DNA of 33,608 nt from Stagnimonas sp. (lineage in GTDB: Bacteria; Pseudomonadota; Gammaproteobacteria; Nevskiales; Nevskiaceae): positions 1 to 33,608 of the forward strand of contig JAUYNO010000103.1 in NCBI GenBank assembly GCA_030696045.1, in the 5' to 3' direction. Positions 25,230 through 33,179 of the stretch are shown here, in pieces. Positions within the stretch are counted from its first letter, which is position 1; every line of letters starts with the position of its first letter. Below the pieces are notes generated by a model. The model was not told the DNA's origin. It searched no databases and was given only the letters and a program-made list of their open reading frames with translations. A program made the position numbers and the translations under genes.

Positions 25230-27811
25230 GCGGCCTGCTCCAGGACCTCGAACAGGTCAGGCATCGAGCGCTTCTTCTCCTCGGCCTTGCAGTAGGCGCA
25301 GCTGTCAAACCAGTACCGTGGATTCAGTTCGGTACCGCGACCGCGCCGCCCCAGCTTGATCGCGCGCACCGGCACCGTGCCCAGGCCTGCGAAGGGGTCA
25401 TAGACCAACTCGTCGGGCATGGAGTGCTGCTCGATGCAGCGGTCGACCAGATCGAACTGTAGAGGACAGAGGTGCATCTCCTTGCCCTTCGCCGATTGCG
25501 CGCTGTTGAGCGTCAGCATGCGGGTGATATCGGTCCACACCTCTTCGTGCCAGGACTGCGGCTGCAGCAGCATGAACGTGCTCGGCAGCCAGCCAGACAT
25601 CTCCACCGCCTCGGCCAGCCGCACGTCATGGTGGAAGTCGTAGACGTTGCTTAGCGAGTGATCGCGGAACATCTTGAAGATCACGTCCTGCGGCAGTCCG
25701 GCTAGTTCCTCCGGGCGCAGCGGCCGATTGCCGCTGGAGCGGTGGAAGCCGTGGGCGTCGTACTGCCAGCGCGGCCTGGTGTAGCGGCCTGCCTCGATAG
25801 GGTGGGCGATGGGCCTCTTCGATTGGTACGGGACGCGGTTGCCATCGGCATCCAGGCAGTCTGGCTGCAACTTCACCACCGGCACATCGGCGTAGCCGTT
25901 CGAGCGATCCGTCGGCGGCTTCCGGAACTTGAGCAGGTACTCCGGCATGCCGTTGCCCATGCGCGTGCCGTCCTTGCACTGCTCGCTCCAGCCAAGGCGA
26001 TAGGTCTGATTGTTCTCCCGGACCACGTCGGTGACCACCGTAACCCGGGACAGGAAACCGAACCCATGCCTGCGGAAGGCGGCCGTGCACTCGTCCGAAA
26101 ACGGCGTCACGACCTGGAAGCCCATGCCGCTGATTCCGCTCGGCGTGATGCGGTCCTTCACATGGATGCACGCCACCCGGCCTGGCTTGAGCACTCGGTA
26201 CAGTTCGGGGATCAGGAAGTCCATCTGCGCCCAGAAATGGGCGTTGTCGTCGGTGTGGCCGAAGTCGTTGTAGCTGGGGGTGTATTCGTATTGGTGCGCG
26301 AAGGGGATGCTGGTGACGATCAGGTCGATGCTGTCGGCTTCCATCGACCGGGTCTCGACCACCGTGTCGTTGTTCACCATCACGTATTGCTCGCCGCGAT
26401 CCTCGACACGCTGGCACCCGATGGTGCGGGTCAGCGTCTCAATCATCGCCTTTTGGTTGAGCCCGTAGGTCCGGATGATCTCGCTCATTTTCTCGGTCTG
26501 CTCCATGTGCTGCCGCCACTTGCGTTCGAGGTTCCGGCGCACCTCGCGCTCGGCCTCCGTGTAGATCAGGTCGATGCGCACTCCGTGCTTCTGGAGAAAG
26601 CGCTGAATGCGGTGAATTGCCTGAATCAAATCCTTGAACTTGAAGCCGATGCCCAGGAACACGGCTTGGTGGCAGTGACGCTGGAAGTTGCAGCCGGAGC
26701 CGGCCACGGTCGGCTTGGCCGCCAGTTCCTGGAAGCGGCCCTCGCTAAAGTCGATGACGGCCTGCTCGCGCTTGTCCAGGTCCTGGCTGCCGTAGACGCT
26801 GATCGCGCCCGGTACCGCCGCTTCGATAGCTGCGCGCTCCGCTTCCAGGTCGTGCCAGATGATCCGGTGCGCTTCGGGGTGCAGCGCGCGGATCTCCATC
26901 AGCTTCTCGATGCGGGCCGGTAGGCTGTCGCGCTTCTCGCGCGCCGCGTCCTGCACGCCGATGGCGGCGTTGCGGAACAGCCGGGCTTGGCCATCCTTTT
27001 CGGTACCGGCGCCGGTGTGATCGACAGGCAGCTCGTGCCAGATCACTTCCATCGGCGGCAGATCGTAGCCCTCGTCGCTGAAGCCGAGGTCGGATGGCCG
27101 CTGCAGGAAGATCGCCCAGGTGTTCACCCAGAGCCAGAACTCCTGCTCCTTGTGCGGGTGCAGCGTCAGCTCGTCGGCCTTCTCGCTGTTGCGCTTGAAG
27201 AACCGAGTCTTGGCCTGGCCCACATCCATCACCTCCAGGAAGGCGGCGTAGGCCAGCAGCTCGATGTACTCGTTCGGCGATGGCGTCGCCGTGGCCACGA
27301 AGCGGAACCGCAGCTTGGCGTTGTGCTCGAAGTGCCGCATGAACTCACGGAAGGTCTTGCTGCCGCCGAAGCCGCGCAGGCAGTCGCCCTCGTCCAGGCT
27401 GGCGGCATCGAACAGCGAGGGGTCGAGCCGGCCGTCCCGGATGCTCTCGTAATTGGTCAGGTACAGGCCTGGCTCGTCCACTTCCTCGCTGCGGCGCACG
27501 AAGCGGATCGTCAGGCCCAGCATCTCGGCGTCGCGCTTGAACTCCTGACGCACCCCGAGTGGAGCACAGATCAGTGCGCGCTGGCCGCCGGAGTGCTTCA
27601 GGATCAGGCGGAGAATCTCCAGCTGCTGGACTGACTTGCCGAGTCCGAAGGCCTCGAACAGGCCGGCGCCTCCCATCAGCACTGCCCAGACCACGATGGC
27701 GGCCTGGTGCGGCTTGAGGATGGGGTTCACCTCGGATGGATCGATCTCGAAGCCGTGCCGGTGGTCGAACAGCACCTTGGCTTCGAGGAACTGGCGGTAT
27801 TGGTCGGTCAT
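25226..27811 (-). CDS. Helicase fused to beta-class DNA methyltransferase
   Basis: This 861-residue protein joins two domains. Residues about 30-440 resemble an SF2/SNF2-like helicase: Walker A FGLGKS (55-60), a motif II-like LDEGD (139-143, a deviation from DEAD/DEAH), TATP (174-177) as motif III and QAIHRIQRF (397-405) as motif VI. Residues about 475-861 are a SAM-dependent DNA methyltransferase of beta order: SIPF (501-504) at motif IV, in place of SPPY or DPPY, and the SAM-binding DPFAGLGT (805-812) near the C-terminus. Such enzymes make N4-methylcytosine or N6-methyladenine. Separate halves are known from phages, and a fused form seems to be used here. It is joined to the C5 methyltransferase by ATGA overlap. 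Confidence 0.9.
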   Translation of the reverse strand: MTDQYRQFLEAKVLFDHRHGFEIDPSEVNPILKPHQAAIVVWAVLMGGAGLFEAFGLGKSVQQLEILRLILKHSGGQRALICAPLGVRQEFKRDAEMLGLTIRFVRRSEEVDEPGLYLTNYESIRDGRLDPSLFDAASLDEGDCLRGFGGSKTFREFMRHFEHNAKLRFRFVATATPSPNEYIELLAYAAFLEVMDVGQAKTRFFKRNSEKADELTLHPHKEQEFWLWVNTWAIFLQRPSDLGFSDEGYDLPPMEVIWHELPVDHTGAGTEKDGQARLFRNAAIGVQDAAREKRDSLPARIEKLMEIRALHPEAHRIIWHDLEAERAAIEAAVPGAISVYGSQDLDKREQAVIDFSEGRFQELAAKPTVAGSGCNFQRHCHQAVFLGIGFKFKDLIQAIHRIQRFLQKHGVRIDLIYTEAEREVRRNLERKWRQHMEQTEKMSEIIRTYGLNQKAMIETLTRTIGCQRVEDRGEQYVMVNNDTVVETRSMEADSIDLIVTSIPFAHQYEYTPSYNDFGHTDDNAHFWAQMDFLIPELYRVLKPGRVACIHVKDRITPSGISGMGFQVVTPFSDECTAAFRRHGFGFLSRVTVVTDVVRENNQTYRLGWSEQCKDGTRMGNGMPEYLLKFRKPPTDRSNGYADVPVVKLQPDCLDADGNRVPYQSKRPIAHPIEAGRYTRPRWQYDAHGFHRSSGNRPLRPEELAGLPQDVIFKMFRDHSLSNVYDFHHDVRLAEAVEMSGWLPSTFMLLQPQSWHEEVWTDITRMLTLNSAQSAKGKEMHLCPLQFDLVDRCIEQHSMPDELVYDPFAGLGTVPVRAIKLGRRGRGTELNPRYWFDSCAYCKAEEKKRSMPDLFEVLEQAA

Positions 27812-29883
27812 ACGGCGAGCAGCGCCATGACGTGGGCCTTGGAGGTGCGTCCCGGGACCGCGTTGCCGATCTGCTTCGTGATCTCGGTGGCATTGCCGGC
27901 GAACTCGTAGGTCTCGCCCTCGTCCTCGAATGAGGTGGCGCGCGACAGTTCGGACCAGTGCAGCATTCGGTATAGGATGTCGATTCGGCCGCCCTCGGCC
28001 ACTGCACCCATCGCCAGCTCGCCGCGATGCGCGCCCGTGATCGTCGGCAGCGGCTCATCAATGGAGCGCGTCCGGGTGTCGCCGTGGTGCGTCGCCGGCA
28101 GGATGAATGGCTGCGCCAGGCCATGGTTCTGCTTGCTGACGATGGTGTGCAGCGGCTCGGCCTCGCTCCGGATCGAACCGCCTCGGCCCTCACCGGTCTG
28201 GTCGGTCTGGATGACCGTCGCCTGGGCGAGTTGGATGTGGCCGGTCGCGGTCACTGCCGGCAGCGGCGACTCGACGTCATGGGTGCGCGGCTCCTGGCCG
28301 GCGCGCTCGCCGAAGTTCGGTACCAGGAAGGCCTGCGCGAGCGAGAACTCGCCGCCGCCGGTCTGCGCGGGCAGGGGTGCGCCCGGCTTCAGCACGTGGG
28401 CGGCGGGATTCTTCAGCGCGTCACCGCCGTGGCCAGCGCGCATCACGAAGGGCTCGGCCACCGCGAACTCGGTACTGCCGGTCTGCGCCGGAAGCGGCTG
28501 GCCGGGATCGAGCACGCGGCTTGCCGGATCGCGGCCGTCGCTGTCGCCGTGACTCGCGCGCATCAGCACCGGCTCGGCGACACCGAATCGGGCCTTGGTG
28601 GTGATCGCGTCGAGCGGCTGATCGCTGCCCTTCGCAGTAAGGCCGCTGCCGCCGCCGTAGTAGGGAGCCACCAGTGGCTGTGCCAGGTAGCCGGCGCCGC
28701 TGGTGCACGCGGTCGGCATCGGCTCCTGGACGCTACGCGAGCCGCGCCCGCCGTCCGAGTTGCAGCGATGCACGATGATCGATGGCTCAAGGTAGTGCGG
28801 AGCAAAGCCGGCCGGGCCGCCACCGGTGATGGCTGGTACCGGATCGGTCAGCGGCCGCGCAGCGCCGGTCGAGCCAGTAGCCATCACCAGGCCGACGTGA
28901 CTGCCGGTGGTGAGTGCGGGCACGGGGCTGCCGATGTCGCGTGCCGTGCCGTTGATCGCGGCATCGCTGGTCCCTCGCAGGTGCAATAGGAACGGCGAGG
29001 CCTCGGCCGCCGGCACGTCGAGCACAGGCTCCTCGCCGGCCAGCAGAGCTTCCAGCGCGCGGATGTGGGCCGCTGGCCAGTTGTTGCGCTTGGCACCCGC
29101 CAGCAACCGGCGCAGGGTGTTCTCCGCCAGCGGCTTCTTGCGCCCGAAGATTGACTTGCCGCGCATGCTCCAGTCGATGATCTCGGTCGCGCCGCGCCAA
29201 GCAGCGCGCGTGCCGAGCAGATCGGTGCTGCCGCCCTTGGTGTGCGACTGGTTCGGCCAGCGCAGTGCCTTGCCATCGCTGCGACCGATCAGCAGGAACC
29301 GCACGCGGGTGGTCGGGTCGCCGTAGTCGGCGCAGCAGACGTCCACCTTCCAATCGACCTTGAAGCCCACGGCCTGCAGCGCGGCGACCCAGGCACGGAA
29401 GTACTCGCCCTGCCGCGACTTGATCGGCTTGCCAGTGCGGACGTCGCACGGCCCCCATTTCACGAACTCGGGCACGTTCTCGACCAGGATCCTTTTCACG
29501 CGCAGCTCGGTGCACCAGCGCACAACGTGCCAGGGGTCCATGCGCTGCTGATCGTTGACCGGCTTGCCGCCGCGCGCCCGGCTGTGGAAGGTGCAGGCCG
29601 GCGCCGCCATCAGCAGGTCGAGGAAGCCGCCCGGGATCGCCTCAATCGGCCGCAGGTGCTCAAGGTCGGCCTGGAAGTGCACGGCCTCCGGGTGGTTGCG
29701 CGTGTGCGTCTGGATCGCGATGTCCCAGTGGTTCACCGCCGTGACCTCGACCTTCAGGCCGAGCTGGCGTGCCGCGCGCACGGCACCGGTGGTGAAGCCG
29801 CCCGCACCGCAGAACAGGTCGGCCAACTTCATCGGCTTCTTTCGAATGGCCGGCGGGAGGATGAAAGAACCGTCTGCGCTCAT
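27808..29883 (-). CDS. C5-cytosine DNA methyltransferase with repeat-rich recognition region
   Basis: This 691-residue protein has clear C5-methyltransferase motifs: I (DLFCGAGGF, 22-30), IV with catalytic Cys97 (APACTFHSRARGG, an alternative form of PCQ), VI (ENV, 135-137), VIII (DPTTRVR, 189-195) and X (QIGNAVPGRTS, 671-681). The region between VIII and X is about twice the usual length. It holds nine imperfect repeats of about 28-40 residues (about 319-622), each with a PLPA.T or PVPAIT-like core followed by LAxPF. They probably form the target-recognition region. ATG 29883 (MSADG) overlaps the small upstream gene by ATGA, and a longer in-frame start at 29952 is rejected. No restriction endonuclease is adjacent, so this looks like a solitary phage methyltransferase. 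Confidence 0.95.
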   Translation of the reverse strand: MSADGSFILPPAIRKKPMKLADLFCGAGGFTTGAVRAARQLGLKVEVTAVNHWDIAIQTHTRNHPEAVHFQADLEHLRPIEAIPGGFLDLLMAAPACTFHSRARGGKPVNDQQRMDPWHVVRWCTELRVKRILVENVPEFVKWGPCDVRTGKPIKSRQGEYFRAWVAALQAVGFKVDWKVDVCCADYGDPTTRVRFLLIGRSDGKALRWPNQSHTKGGSTDLLGTRAAWRGATEIIDWSMRGKSIFGRKKPLAENTLRRLLAGAKRNNWPAAHIRALEALLAGEEPVLDVPAAEASPFLLHLRGTSDAAINGTARDIGSPVPALTTGSHVGLVMATGSTGAARPLTDPVPAITGGGPAGFAPHYLEPSIIVHRCNSDGGRGSRSVQEPMPTACTSGAGYLAQPLVAPYYGGGSGLTAKGSDQPLDAITTKARFGVAEPVLMRASHGDSDGRDPASRVLDPGQPLPAQTGSTEFAVAEPFVMRAGHGGDALKNPAAHVLKPGAPLPAQTGGGEFSLAQAFLVPNFGERAGQEPRTHDVESPLPAVTATGHIQLAQATVIQTDQTGEGRGGSIRSEAEPLHTIVSKQNHGLAQPFILPATHHGDTRTRSIDEPLPTITGAHRGELAMGAVAEGGRIDILYRMLHWSELSRATSFEDEGETYEFAGNATEITKQIGNAVPGRTSKAHVMALLAV

Positions 29884-30008
29884 GCTGGTCTCCGAGGTGC
29901 CTTCGGCCCAACCGGGTTGAACTTGCGCCGATGCGGGTTCTTCTTGGCGCACGCGGATTGCCGCTGGCTGTCCTTGGCCAGCTCCTTCAGGTTTTCGCCG
30001 CGTTTCAT
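29880..30008 (-). CDS. Small basic protein of 42 residues, unknown function
   Basis: This short gene encodes MKRGENLKELAKDSQRQS followed by a Lys/Arg/Pro-rich tail (KKNPHRRKFNPVGPKAPRRP). Its ATG overlaps the stop of the nuclease gene and its stop overlaps the ATG of the C5 methyltransferase, both as ATGA. Precise coupling at each end argues that it is translated. The high positive charge suggests nucleic-acid contact. No family is recognised. Confidence 0.7.
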   Translation of the reverse strand: MKRGENLKELAKDSQRQSACAKKNPHRRKFNPVGPKAPRRPA

Positions 30009-30625
30009 GCGGCGTCCTTCGCAGCTTGTTGCGCTGCGTATTCGGGAATGTGCTGGTCGACCAGCTCCAGGAAATCGCGCAGATGGCGCTCGCAGTCGGC
30101 TTGAAGGCCTGGATAGCGGCACGTCTCCAGCGGGTGCAGGTTCGTCACCACGTATTCAGTGGGCTCGCCAGCGCGCATCTGGAACACGTTCCAGCGGAAG
30201 GTGTCGGCCTCGAAGATGTCGAGGTAGTAGCGCCACTGCCAGGTGTCGAGATACTTCTCGGCATCGAATGTGCTGCTGGTGGTCTTGTGATCGTCCACCC
30301 GCTTGCCGTGCAGGCCGTCGACCTTGCCGACCACGCGGACCTTTCGGCCGTCGAGGTCGTATTCCTTGACGGCTTTGAGCTCGCGCACCACCGGAAGGGC
30401 GATGGCTGCATCGATGTCGAAGACGAACGTGTAGCCCAGCGCGCTCAGGCTGTGCGCGGTCTGCTCGCTGGCATGCTCAAGGGCGTGGTGCAGCGCCGTG
30501 CCAGCGAGCATCGCCTCGCTCGGCGGGTCGCGATGCAGCAACCGCCCTCGCAGGTCGTCGAGGGTCATGTCCTCGTCCTGCCGCCAGTAGCGGAAGTTGT
30601 CCAGGTCGGTGACAGAGATGCGCAT
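30005..30625 (-). CDS. PD-(D/E)XK (RecB/Cas4-like) phage nuclease
   Basis: This is a 206-residue nuclease of the PD-(D/E)XK superfamily. A RecB-like motif I is visible as GTALHHALEHA (H46, H47, E50). The metal-binding core is GKVDG (D103), then DHK (D112, K114), and QWRYY (Q130 to Y134) follows as the QxxxY-type motif. Such nucleases act as 5'-3' exonucleases or end-processing enzymes. The preceding gene encodes a Sak4-like ATPase, and the pair is a known phage recombination arrangement. The ATG at 30625 overlaps the ATPase stop as TAATG. A longer in-frame start would add shadow sequence and is not used. Confidence 0.9.
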   Translation of the reverse strand: MRISVTDLDNFRYWRQDEDMTLDDLRGRLLHRDPPSEAMLAGTALHHALEHASEQTAHSLSALGYTFVFDIDAAIALPVVRELKAVKEYDLDGRKVRVVGKVDGLHGKRVDDHKTTSSTFDAEKYLDTWQWRYYLDIFEADTFRWNVFQMRAGEPTEYVVTNLHPLETCRYPGLQADCERHLRDFLELVDQHIPEYAAQQAAKDAA

Positions 30626-31521
30626 TAGGCGGCTGCCTTCACGGCGCGCACATACTGTTTGCCGCTCTTGTCGTAGACGAAACCTGCAGCGATAGCGCAC
30701 TCGTTCAGCAGCGCCTTGTCCTTGGGCGTCGTGACGCTGCCCACGGCCGCGGTGAAGTTCTCGGCTTCGGTGTAGGCCATGAAGGTGTCACGCAGCTCGG
30801 TGAAGCGCTTGAGCTCTGCCACAGCGGCTTCGCTCTGCTCGTTCAACTTGGCCTTGGTCTGCGCGATCACGCCGGCCAGAAACGCGCGGTCCTTCTCAGG
30901 CGAGGGGATCGGCAGCGGCGGAAGCTGCGCCGGGTTCTTGCCGAACGCCGTGTCGGTGGGCGAGAAGATCAGGACGCGCTTGCCGTCGATGATCTTGATG
31001 CGGCCCATGGCATCGGCGCACTTGTAGATTTCGCCCTTACTGCCGCCCTGGACATCGAGCCGCTCGATCACCTCGTCACCGTTGCGCTGCTCGTCGCTGT
31101 GGGCGATCAGGATCACGTCCTTGCCCATGCCGCGTAGCTGGTTAAGCCAACCGGTAAAGGCGGTCTTGAGGGCGCCGTAGCCTTGCAGCGAGAGTGCGCC
31201 GCCGTAGCCCTTCATCTTCGGGTTGTCGCCCATGATCTTGAGGCTGAGGCAGTCCAGCGCGCGGCCGGCGGTGTCCACGATCACCGTCTCGTAGGGAGCA
31301 AGCTCTTCGGCAGTAAGGGCAGCCACATCGCCCCAGGCCGACACCTGGACGCTGTCCTGTCGCGCAGCGGCGCGGTGCGCGCCCTTGTCGAAGTCGAGCA
31401 GCAGGGCGCGGTCGGCGGTGAATGCCAGCGTGGTCTTTCCCAGGCCAGGCGCGCCGTAGATGCACAGGACGAGGCGATCAATCTGGATGGGGTCGGCAGC
31501 TTTGGTGATCTTGAGGGGCAT
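30625..31521 (-). CDS. Sak4-like RecA-fold phage ATPase
   Basis: This 298-residue ATPase has a Walker A GAPGLGKTT (23-31) and a Walker B-like TVIVDTAG (79-86), with VILIAHSDEQ as a sensor-like strand. It fits the AAA_24/Sak4 group of phage RecA-fold proteins, which anneal or pair single strands with SSB and assist recombination. The C-terminal part (DTFMAYTEAENFTAAVGSV...) is more divergent. It begins 15 bp after a 32-residue acidic gene, with a GAGAG ribosome site, and its stop overlaps the nuclease gene's ATG (TAATG). Its role as annealase or pairing factor is inferred from family and from the adjacent exonuclease. Confidence 0.87.
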   Translation of the reverse strand: MPLKITKAADPIQIDRLVLCIYGAPGLGKTTLAFTADRALLLDFDKGAHRAAARQDSVQVSAWGDVAALTAEELAPYETVIVDTAGRALDCLSLKIMGDNPKMKGYGGALSLQGYGALKTAFTGWLNQLRGMGKDVILIAHSDEQRNGDEVIERLDVQGGSKGEIYKCADAMGRIKIIDGKRVLIFSPTDTAFGKNPAQLPPLPIPSPEKDRAFLAGVIAQTKAKLNEQSEAAVAELKRFTELRDTFMAYTEAENFTAAVGSVTTPKDKALLNECAIAAGFVYDKSGKQYVRAVKAAA

Positions 31522-31536
31522 GTGTTCTCTCAGTGG

Positions 31537-31635
31537 TTAGAAGGGCGCTCCGGTGTCGCTGTGTTCGGTCTGGCCGGGATAGCCGTGTGCATCGGGATCG
31601 CCGGGGCCACGCGGGGCGGATTCGTCGTCATCCAT
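31537..31635 (-). CDS. 32-residue acidic protein with SSB-like C-terminal tip
   Basis: This short gene runs from ATG 31635 (MDDDESAPRGP) to a TAA at 31537 and ends SDTGAPF. It is acidic overall, rich in Asp/Glu, Gly and Pro, so probably disordered. The end recalls the acidic SSB tip (DDIPF) that recruits repair and recombination proteins. It lies immediately before the Sak4-like ATPase gene, and no SSB gene is visible in the window. It might be a stand-alone tip or the remnant of an SSB gene. Alternative frames are open here too, so it is only moderately supported. Confidence 0.5.
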   Translation of the reverse strand: MDDDESAPRGPGDPDAHGYPGQTEHSDTGAPF

Positions 31636-31638
31636 GGC

Positions 31639-32055
31639 TCAGTGATCTCCAGGGAGGGATTGCTCAGCCGCGCGCTCGGCAGCGCGGTCGGCGGATTCGT
31701 TGACGAGGCGCAGCAGCAGGTGGCCGATGGCCAGCTCGTTGGCGGTCTGGCGCGCGTCCTTGCAGGTGTCGCGGTAGATGGCGTGCAGGGCGCGGACGGC
31801 GCCGATGCAGCGCTGCCGCTGCTCGCGCATGTCGTCCGCCCGGCCGCCGTCCTTGCGCTCGACGCGGCGGATGCTGGCGAGCAAGTGCCAGCCGCAAGGC
31901 AGGAACTCGCCGTCTAGGGCTTCGGCGAAGTCCTCCAGGTCGGTCTCGACGTTTCCGAGGTAGCGGTGCCGGGTCTGATCGAAGGCGCGCTCGTGCACGC
32001 CCTGGGCGGTCGGGTTCGGGCCGACGCGCACGGCAAAAGGAAGGGGGCCGCTCAC
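31639..32055 (-). CDS. Phage protein of unknown function, 138 residues
   Basis: This protein begins with GTG at 32055 overlapping the previous stop (GTGA). It has an N-terminal segment (SGPLPFAVRVGPNPTAQGVHERAF) and a mostly helical remainder (GNVETDLEDFAEALDGEF, then RQRCIGAVRALHAIYRDTCKDARQTANELAIGHLLLRLVNESADRAAERA). No signal peptide or membrane segment is present. It is not recognised. The upstream part of the frame is a shadow of other genes. It is positioned before the SSB-tip-like and recombination genes, but that does not indicate its function. Confidence 0.7.
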   Translation of the reverse strand: MSGPLPFAVRVGPNPTAQGVHERAFDQTRHRYLGNVETDLEDFAEALDGEFLPCGWHLLASIRRVERKDGGRADDMREQRQRCIGAVRALHAIYRDTCKDARQTANELAIGHLLLRLVNESADRAAERAAEQSLPGDH

Positions 32056-32210
32056 GCGAAAACCCCGGCCACGAAGCCGACCAGCACCAGCAGGGCGATG
32101 ACCGCGAACAGAGTCAGCGGCTTGATCTCGGTGTGCTGGTAGTGCTGCGGAATCACCGGCGGCTTGGCGGATTGCAGGGCCAGCCTTTGCCGGACGGTTT
32201 GGCGGCTCAT
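32052..32210 (-). CDS. Small single-pass membrane protein, 52 residues
   Basis: MSRQTVRQRLALQSAKPP at the N-terminus is followed by a membrane helix near the C-terminus (LTLFAVIALLVLVGFVAGVF). The N-terminal 30 residues are basic and probably cytoplasmic. ATG 32210 overlaps the stop of the preceding gene by ATGA, and the stop overlaps the next gene's GTG. It is a typical small phage membrane protein. No family is recognised. Early-gene location argues against a holin role. Confidence 0.7.
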   Translation of the reverse strand: MSRQTVRQRLALQSAKPPVIPQHYQHTEIKPLTLFAVIALLVLVGFVAGVFA

Positions 32211-32443
32211 GGGGCCACCTCGCGGGCTTTGAGCATGGCGTCGGCGATGCCATAGGCAAAATCCGCGACCGAAGCCGGCTTGACGGCATCCTCGGGGCCA
32301 AACGAAGCCAGCCATCCTTGCATCGCCTTCGCCGCGAAGTAGTCGCGCAGGGTCATGCCCGCCGAATAGTGTTCCGGCACTGGACAGCCAGACGAATCAG
32401 TTCCAGTGCCAGGAAACGCCGGCCCACCATCAGTGCGGCTCAT
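32207..32443 (-). CDS. Small phage protein with a TLRDYFAAKAMQG motif
   Basis: This 78-residue protein starts at ATG 32443 (MSRTDGGPAFPGTG). It has the phage-typical block GMTLRDYFAAKAMQGWLASF and a helix VADFAYGIADAMLKAREVA. The block recurs in many small unknown phage early proteins. The ATG overlaps the previous stop and the stop overlaps the next ATG (ATGA at both ends). No function is known. Confidence 0.78.
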   Translation of the reverse strand: MSRTDGGPAFPGTGTDSSGCPVPEHYSAGMTLRDYFAAKAMQGWLASFGPEDAVKPASVADFAYGIADAMLKAREVAP

Positions 32444-32958
32444 TTGGCTGCTCCGTGCTTGGCGAAGACGGCGCGCTCTTCGTACTCGTTCTGCACCTTT
32501 TCCGACTCGCGGCCGGTCAACTTGGCGATGGTGTCGCGCATCAGGCAGTAGGTCGGCTGTCCGCGCACTCGGGCCATGCAATCGGGCATCGAAAGGGCCA
32601 GCAGATATGCTGCTTGCAGAGCCGCCAGTAGCTCGTCGCGCTCGGCCATGTAAGCCGCAGCCGACTCGCTGAAAGTGTCGATCCGCTCTTGCAGGGTAGC
32701 GATGTAGCTGGCCGGGTCGGTGACGCCCGCCATCGCATTGACGCAGGCCACAATGCGCTCAGCATTTGCCCTCAACTCGTCGCCAATCGCGCTATGGCCG
32801 TAATCACCCATCCGTACGCTATCCGCGTAGATACAGGCGTGCGTCTCGCTCTTGGCCCCCCTGCTGGGGAATGGTCCGATCATGTGGCAAGTCCCGATGC
32901 TGGTCGGAACGGTTTCAAGCGACCACGGCTCCGGCGTGTGCTTCTGTTCGGCGCTCAT
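32440..32958 (-). CDS. Phage protein with HTPEPW N-terminus, unknown function
   Basis: This 172-residue protein starts MSAEQKHTPEPWSLETV. It has RANAERIVACVNAMAGV in the middle and a long helix from ASYIATLQERIDTFSESAAAYMAERDELLAALQAAY. The combination of HTPxPW, NAxRIVACVNA and a terminal coiled coil is common in phage early proteins of unknown function. Cysteines in the C-terminal part (MPDCMARVRGQPTYC) do not form a clear zinc site. It is joined by ATGA overlaps to both neighbours. Confidence 0.8.
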   Translation of the reverse strand: MSAEQKHTPEPWSLETVPTSIGTCHMIGPFPSRGAKSETHACIYADSVRMGDYGHSAIGDELRANAERIVACVNAMAGVTDPASYIATLQERIDTFSESAAAYMAERDELLAALQAAYLLALSMPDCMARVRGQPTYCLMRDTIAKLTGRESEKVQNEYEERAVFAKHGAAK

Positions 32959-33179
32959 GCCGCAGCTCCGCCCGGCTGATACGGACCATCCCCACGGCGC
33001 AGCGGGATGATGTTGTGCTTGTCGGCGCCGATCGGGACCAGCACGTAGGTCTTGTTGCCGAACATGTCCGTCGTCTGCGAGACGGTGCAGCCGTGCGCCT
33101 TGGCGACCTCGGCAGCGACGGCGTTCAGCCGGTCAATGCGGGGATCGACGCCCCGGAACTCGAAGCTGACCTTGCTCAT
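32955..33179 (-). CDS. Small phage protein, 74 residues, unknown function
   Basis: The protein begins MSKVSFEFRGVDPRIDRLNAVAAEVAKAHGC and has a short beta segment (NKTYVLVPIGAD) and a Gly/Pro-rich end. The predicted pattern is strand, helix, strand. No signal or membrane segment is seen and no family is recognised. It overlaps both neighbours by ATGA, which supports that it is translated. Confidence 0.7.
   Translation of the reverse strand: MSKVSFEFRGVDPRIDRLNAVAAEVAKAHGCTVSQTTDMFGNKTYVLVPIGADKHNIIPLRRGDGPYQPGGAAA

Noticed and set aside
29884..29952. Earlier in-frame start for the C5 methyltransferase at 29952.
   Set aside because: It would overlap most of a small gene coupled by ATGA at 29880-30008. 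ATG 29883 matches that coupling and precedes motif I by the usual distance.
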